Positions 44,763 through 48,579 of a stretch of 48,579 bases of DNA are shown one piece after another. The notes below the pieces were generated by a model, which ran no database searches, was not told the origin of the DNA, and saw only the letters and a program-made list of their open reading frames with translations. Position 1 is the stretch's first letter. Each line of letters begins with the position of its first letter. Both the position numbers and the translations under genes were made by a program. This stretch comes from Planctomycetota bacterium (lineage in GTDB: Bacteria > Planctomycetota > Phycisphaerae > UBA1845): NCBI GenBank assembly GCA_024278775.1, contig JAJRSP010000248.1, forward strand, positions 1 to 48,579, read 5' to 3'.

Positions 44763-45869
44763 CTAATCGGCGTGAGTGCTCCGTTCGGTTCGCTTATCGG
44801 GCGTGGTCGTGTGGTGACACGATGCGATCACGCTGACAAAGTTTCGGCAGGCCTGTGTGACGTTCGTCTCGCCGATGACGGCCGAACAGACGCAAATACA
44901 ACAGTTCGCCGCCGAAAGCACATCACCGGTGTTGGAAACGGTTATGCCTCCGATCGCCACCAGCGGCAGGGCCGTACGTGCGCGGGCGTACGCCAGTGTC
45001 TCCACACCGGCGGTGTGAGCCTGGGGTTTCGTGTGGCTTGGGAACATCGGCCCCACGGCGATGTAATCCGGTGCGGACTCGATGGCTGCGTCGATTTGCG
45101 CTTTGGTGTGAGTACTCTGCCCCACGACGGCACCAGCCGGAAGCAGGCGCCGGGCCTGTGCGATCGACACATCATCCTGTCCGAGATGAACCCCGTCTGC
45201 GCCGCTGATCGCCGCGATGTCCGCACGATCGTTGACAATGCATAGTGCCCCATGATCGTGACAAAGCGAAGACAACCGGGTGGCTCGCTCCACCAATTCG
45301 GCATCGGGCAGGTGTTTTTCTCTCAGTTGCAGGCAATTCGCACCGCCGCGCAGCGCGGCCTCCGACGTCGCCACCCAATCCCTACGGCACAGCGCCTCGG
45401 TAATGAGCACGTAGAGCTGCACGTTCGCCAGCCGATCCCGAGCGGAAATCGTGACACAAAGCCGCCGCTCCAATTCATAACCCCGATAGCGAAGCCGTTC
45501 GAGCGCCGAGGCCCACGTCGTATCGAGCGTTTTGCCGTATTCCTCCATCGTGCGAAGCGCCTCGCTCAACCGTTTGCACGCCGCAATCACTACGTCGTGC
45601 GACGTTTCTCGCGCCTGCTCCGCCTCCGTCGATACCTCGCGACCCACATCAAAGACAATATCCCTGCTGCGCACCAGCAGCGCCGGCATGGCATCCGGAA
45701 GGCACGTCCGCAGATCATGCCGCGCTGCTTTTATGGCACCGGACAGAGAGGCATCGTCTATCACAAACCGTGCATGGTCCTCCATCACGCGCAGCGCCTC
45801 ACGCGCTCGGTTGTAATTGGCGTCGAGAATGCGCAGCGCTTCGGGCATGGCCACGGTCCGGTTTTCCAT
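44763..45869 (-). CDS. thiE: Thiamine phosphate synthase with N-terminal ThiD2 domain
   Basis: The 368-residue protein fuses a helical ThiD2-type domain (about 8-140) to a ThiE TIM barrel (about 150-345). The first contains LRILDANYNRAREALRVMEDHARF (in pieces); the second contains CLQLREKHLPDAEL, CIVNDRADIAAISGADGVHLGQDD, GQSTHTKAQI, DYIAVGPMFPSHTK and LVAIGGIT. ThiE joins the pyrimidine and thiazole moieties to form thiamine phosphate. The fusion is known in planctomycetes and other phyla. Start codons GTG 45872 and ATG 45869 are adjacent; the ATG is preferred. No TPP riboswitch elements (CTGAGA, ACCTGA) were found upstream. The C-terminal 25 residues are polar, His/Thr-rich and outside the fold. 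Confidence 0.92.
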   Translation of the reverse strand: MENRTVAMPEALRILDANYNRAREALRVMEDHARFVIDDASLSGAIKAARHDLRTCLPDAMPALLVRSRDIVFDVGREVSTEAEQARETSHDVVIAACKRLSEALRTMEEYGKTLDTTWASALERLRYRGYELERRLCVTISARDRLANVQLYVLITEALCRRDWVATSEAALRGGANCLQLREKHLPDAELVERATRLSSLCHDHGALCIVNDRADIAAISGADGVHLGQDDVSIAQARRLLPAGAVVGQSTHTKAQIDAAIESAPDYIAVGPMFPSHTKPQAHTAGVETLAYARARTALPLVAIGGITVSNTGDVLSAANCCICVCSAVIGETNVTQACRNFVSVIASCHHTTTPDKRTERSTHAD

Positions 45870-45884
45870 CACTCATCCAACCCA

Positions 45885-45900
45885 TGGGGCGAGTGCCCCA
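45885..45900. repeat. Perfect hairpin upstream of thiE
   Basis: TGGGGC-GAGT-GCCCCA forms a 6-base stem just upstream of the thiE start on the minus strand. It resembles short dispersed GC-rich repeats rather than a riboswitch. It lies close enough to the ribosome binding region to influence it. Confidence 0.4.
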
Positions 45901-45984
45901 TTCTTCGGCCCAAGGCAACATGTGGGAGACGAACACGCGAAAAAGGTCGCCCACCCGTCACAGGTCGCCAAAGGCACGGTGGTT

Positions 45985-47589
45985 CTACCACGTGTACTTC
46001 ACGGTGTAGCGCACAACCACCTCACCGTCCGAAAGCACGTCAACGGGGAAGTGGATCGTTCGCGAGTCTACGTTGTCATAGTTGTGGGTCGATTCGGTGA
46101 TCTTCCAGTTGGTCCAACGGTAGAGATTCTCTTTGACGATCACCTTCACTGGCTGTTCCTTGTGGTTACGAATCTTGATCTCGATCGTCTCCTCCATCTT
46201 CTTCCGATGCGAATCTACCTTAAAATCCACCTGGGTCCGTTCCCCGACAACGTCAAACGCACTACCGAGTTTAATGAGGATTTCCTCATCCTTGGGCGTG
46301 TGGTCGATCGTATCCTCGCCGATGAACTCCAAACTGCCGTCGGCCCTATCCACCTGGCTCACGCGAATTCGCCCGGACGGCAGCGGCATCCCCATGCCGA
46401 TTCTTTTCTCGTTCTTCAGCCGCAGATAGGTATCAACCTTCTTGTTGGATTGCACGCCGAAGTTGCGATCCGTCATCGGGTTTCCATAGACCCCGTAGTA
46501 CCCTCCGGCCAACCCATAATAGATCAGCACCTTCTCGCATGGCACGCGACGCGCGGTCGGAAACAGCTCGACCTGCTTCGTGGAGTTATCCGGGAGCGTG
46601 GTCGGTCGCCCGAGAGTGTACAGGTGATACTCGAAGAATGATTTTTCCTGAAACCCGCTATCCGCTTCCATGGAGGCTACGCCCATCTTCATGGCACGGC
46701 CTGAAAACCGACGCTCCGGCTTGGGCGCGCGGTGGACATCCCCCGCGATCAGCTTGAGCTTGGCGTCGCGATAGGTCGCCCCGGATCGGTTCACGATGCT
46801 CACCCACGCACCAAAGTCCAGCAGCCCGCTGTTCGCGTCTTTTCCCGGCGTGAACACCACGTTGTAGTCGGCCCACCACGTCGTCGCCTTCGTTTCGTAC
46901 GTCACACGCACGCGGTGTTGGCCCGGCTTCTGCGTGGTGACGTCCCACACCAACGTCGGCTTGGAGATCAGCCCGCCGGGTAGCGCCGGAAACTGAATGT
47001 TGGAATAGCCGTGGATCACCTTGATGCGGCCATCAGCACCTTTCAAGATCAATCCGCCGCCGGTGCTCAGCAACGTCCCGGTGAACGTTTCCACCTTGTC
47101 GCCCTGCACCTGTTCGACCGTGATCTCCTTGTCGAGATAACGCTCCATCAGTTTTTCCGCGCTCACGAGGTCAAACTGATAGTTTTGTTCGAGCACATGC
47201 GTGCCGGCCGGATCAGTCAGGGAGGAAAACGAGACCGTTGTCGGATCGATCTGAGAGGCCACATCCGAAAAACGGAGCGACACCCGGTTCCCAGTAAGCA
47301 TCATGTCCCGCTCTTGTTTGACGATCGCGTATCCGGGGATCAGCATATAAGCATCCTGATTTCGTCCACCTCGTGTGTTGGGCTTGTAGAGATCCGCAGG
47401 AATCGCACCCGGCCGGGCCGTGCTGTAGATCGTCAGCATGGTGGATTCGTCCTCCGCCCACGCCGAAGCGGCACAGAGCCACACCAGCCCGACAGACACG
47501 GCCAATCGCGATGCCCACCCGACAGGCGATCTGGGCGTCCTATGCGACGGACTTGTAAGTTTCTGTAGTGGAAGAAGTTGGCAATTCAT
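45985..47589 (-). CDS. Secreted DUF4139-domain protein
   Basis: The 534-residue protein has a signal peptide (about 1-45, ending ASAWAEDES). The DUF4139 beta-rich domain has conserved pieces such as TWWADYNVVFTPGKDANSG near 230, WVSIVNRSGATYRDAKLKLIAGDV near 255, and EETIEIKIRNHKEQPVKVIVKENLYRW (in pieces) near 475-500. The N-terminal DUF4140 domain of some relatives is replaced here by a region with RVSLRFSDVASQIDPTTVSF. Function is unknown; members are outer-surface or periplasmic. The start at 47589 is set by a GAAAGGG site. It lies 115 bases upstream of thiE on the same strand. Confidence 0.82.
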   Translation of the reverse strand: MNCQLLPLQKLTSPSHRTPRSPVGWASRLAVSVGLVWLCAASAWAEDESTMLTIYSTARPGAIPADLYKPNTRGGRNQDAYMLIPGYAIVKQERDMMLTGNRVSLRFSDVASQIDPTTVSFSSLTDPAGTHVLEQNYQFDLVSAEKLMERYLDKEITVEQVQGDKVETFTGTLLSTGGGLILKGADGRIKVIHGYSNIQFPALPGGLISKPTLVWDVTTQKPGQHRVRVTYETKATTWWADYNVVFTPGKDANSGLLDFGAWVSIVNRSGATYRDAKLKLIAGDVHRAPKPERRFSGRAMKMGVASMEADSGFQEKSFFEYHLYTLGRPTTLPDNSTKQVELFPTARRVPCEKVLIYYGLAGGYYGVYGNPMTDRNFGVQSNKKVDTYLRLKNEKRIGMGMPLPSGRIRVSQVDRADGSLEFIGEDTIDHTPKDEEILIKLGSAFDVVGERTQVDFKVDSHRKKMEETIEIKIRNHKEQPVKVIVKENLYRWTNWKITESTHNYDNVDSRTIHFPVDVLSDGEVVVRYTVKYTW

Positions 47590-47833
47590 CAGATGACCCT
47601 TTCGGTTGAATGCGGCACTGGTTCAGTCGAGGGCCGCACCGGCGCAGCATACCACCTCGTTCCGCTGAATCCACCCCTTGGACGAATTGCCTGCCAGGCA
47701 GTTTCACAAATCTCCCCCAATCCACTCGACCGTGACACGAACGATACAACCCACCGGTCAGTTGGCAGAGAGTCGCTCATTGGTACCGACCGATTATCAC
47801 GATGCGGACAGCGGGTAGAGCGGGCGAAACCTG

Positions 47834-47850
47834 TCCCGATTCCATCGGGA
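47834..47850. repeat. Hairpin TCCCGAT-TCC-ATCGGGA
   Basis: A 7-base perfect stem with a 3-base loop in the repeat-rich gap. The pattern is of a kind commonly dispersed in GC-rich bacterial genomes. Its neighbours GGGATCCCGCC extend the pattern. Confidence 0.5.
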
Positions 47851-47940
47851 TCCCGCCGTGGTAAGCGGTTGACGATTCGTATGATGGAATCGTCTCCCCC
47901 ACCGCCAAAGGCGATGGGCCGCCCAGCAGCTTCATCCTTC

Positions 47941-47957
47941 CCCCCTTGCCAAGGGGG
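47941..47957. repeat. C-rich/G-rich hairpin, partial relative of 20490-20570
   Basis: CCCCCTT-GCC-AAGGGGG forms a 7-base stem. The following GAGAAAGAG tail also resembles the GAAGAAAGAG flank of the element at 20552-20570, though reduced in length. Confidence 0.5.
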
Positions 47958-48057
47958 AGAAAGAGGCGGGTCGAGCGATGCACGAAAAGAGAGACTGCTC
48001 TTGTCGTACAAGAATCAGGGCAAGCGTCGATAGGTGAGGGGTAAAAGGCGGAGGCAT

Positions 48058-48098
48058 GTCAACCTTTCGCCTTGAGGCGAAAAAACGACCTGCCCGAC
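48058..48098 (+). repeat. 41-base dispersed repeat with hairpin, copy 2
   Basis: This block differs from 13834-13874 at three positions. Its stem TTTCGCC/GGCGAAA is perfect with loop TTGA (48065-48082), and its flanks GTCAACC and ACGACCTGCCCGAC are conserved. It has the same orientation as copy 1 but a different gene context. Confidence 0.7.
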
Positions 48099-48199
48099 GT
48101 CGGTGTGCGAGAAATGCAACAAAACCCAATCGGCTACTATCGTTTGAGAGAAACGGTCCGCCCGCCACCCTACGCCTTCGACGAAGAATGGGCACACGC

Positions 48200-48579
48200 T
48201 TATCCTTCAACCTTGGTGCGTAGTGGGTGGTTGAGGATGGGGGTCGTGGTGCGCTTGGTCATCGTCTTGGTAGTGGTTATGGTCCCGGAATGTACCGGGG
48301 TCCAATTACCGAAGAAGCTGCGGGCTAAGATACCCAGGCGGTAGAAGTTGCGACGCCAATCAAAGTGACCGCTGAGCACCGCGAAAACCCCCTTCGACAG
48401 GATCCCCGCGCGGAGCATGCGCATTTTGGTACGCTCGCTGATCCCGAGCGAGGTGAGGTCGATGCCGAGGTAGTCTTTGTTGCGGTTCCAGTTGTCGAGC
48501 ACCTGGGTGGCCGATCGGAGTCCGTGGCGATCTACGATATCTTGAAGCGGCGCTCCGGGCATGGGCGTAGCGATGGACC
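48200..48579 (-). CDS. C-terminal part of an unidentified protein, possibly radical SAM
   Basis: The frame is open to the right edge (VHRYAMPGAPLQDIVDRHGL...) and ends with TAA at 48200, so the 5' part is outside the window. The MPGAPLQDIVDRHGL piece resembles the PGTPL...GL segment that often follows the barrel of B12-binding radical SAM enzymes. The next 60 residues (SLGISERTKMRMLRAG, WRRNFYRLGILARSFFGNW) look like a helical C-terminal region. The last 30 residues are Thr/Lys-rich and low in complexity. This family suggestion is weak; no iron-sulfur CxxxCxxC motif is in view because that part is missing. Confidence 0.5.
   Translation of the reverse strand, partial: SIATPMPGAPLQDIVDRHGLRSATQVLDNWNRNKDYLGIDLTSLGISERTKMRMLRAGILSKGVFAVLSGHFDWRRNFYRLGILARSFFGNWTPVHSGTITTTKTMTKRTTTPILNHPLRTKVEG

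Larger units (their letters stand above)
47590..48199. other. Repeat-rich intergenic region, no supported gene
   Basis: Some 610 bases between the DUF4139 gene and the next minus-strand gene hold several short palindromic elements, listed separately, and no convincing coding frame. Frames crossing it translate only repeat sequence. Confidence 0.6.

Noticed and set aside
45873..45984. Possible TPP riboswitch upstream of thiE
   Set aside because: The conserved CTGAGA and ACCTGA elements are missing and the gap is only about 115 bases; only a short GC-rich hairpin is present.
47932..48210. A 92-codon minus-strand frame in the right intergenic gap
   Set aside because: It translates the palindromic repeats and has no independent protein character.
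1..48579. CRISPR array, tRNA or rRNA genes
   Set aside because: No regularly spaced direct repeats and no cloverleaf or rRNA-conserved sequence were recognised on either strand by eye.

Overview
The window is a dense, GC-rich bacterial chromosome segment. It carries a Gram-negative type envelope gene set: kdsA for Kdo, lgt, several secreted proteins and lipoproteins. The mix points to Planctomycetota, possibly a Phycisphaerae-like lineage: a giant PQQ-type double beta-propeller protein, an NPCBM-domain protein, a prenyltransferase-fold secreted protein, and a MoxR/DUF58/VWA operon extended by DUF4175-like and coiled-coil proteins. This taxonomic call is inferred from gene content only. No rRNA, tRNA, CRISPR array, prophage or complete insertion sequence was seen.

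Layout. Positions 1-32 hold the first codons of a minus-strand gene leaving the window; its ribosome binding site is buried in a strong hairpin (35-96). At 511-3457 (+) are a TIM-barrel sugar isomerase-like protein, a polytopic membrane protein and D-aminoacyl-tRNA deacylase. At 3663-9430 (-) is a metabolic run: M24 aminopeptidase, accB, accC, a small cysteine-rich lipoprotein, nadB and an ABM-domain protein. At 9808-13805 (+) are kdsA, an SGNH-hydrolase lipoprotein, panC and lgt.

Positions 14011-31648 (-) form the centrepiece, a tightly packed run. In transcription order it is MoxR ATPase, DUF58, BatA-like VWA protein, VWA/amidotransferase-like membrane protein, DUF4175-like membrane protein, secreted coiled-coil protein, secreted repeat protein, NPCBM protein, an HtrA protease with an intact triad but an in-frame TAG, and two HtrA-fold proteins that have lost all three catalytic residues. 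Short gaps and 1-32 bp overlaps suggest one transcript and an envelope machine: a MoxR chaperone acting on several MIDAS proteins, plus periplasmic partners and one active and two dead HtrA-like modules.

Positions 31747-37548 (-) hold the prenyltransferase-fold protein and the 1548-residue double-propeller protein. Then follow ffh (37900-39327), the conserved stress trio PrkA - DUF444 - SpoVR (39463-44270), a ThiD2-ThiE thiamine phosphate synthase, a secreted DUF4139 protein and, at the right edge, the C-terminus of a possibly radical-SAM protein. Short palindromic repeats dot the intergenic spaces, and one such element lies in frame inside a coding sequence (20490-20570).
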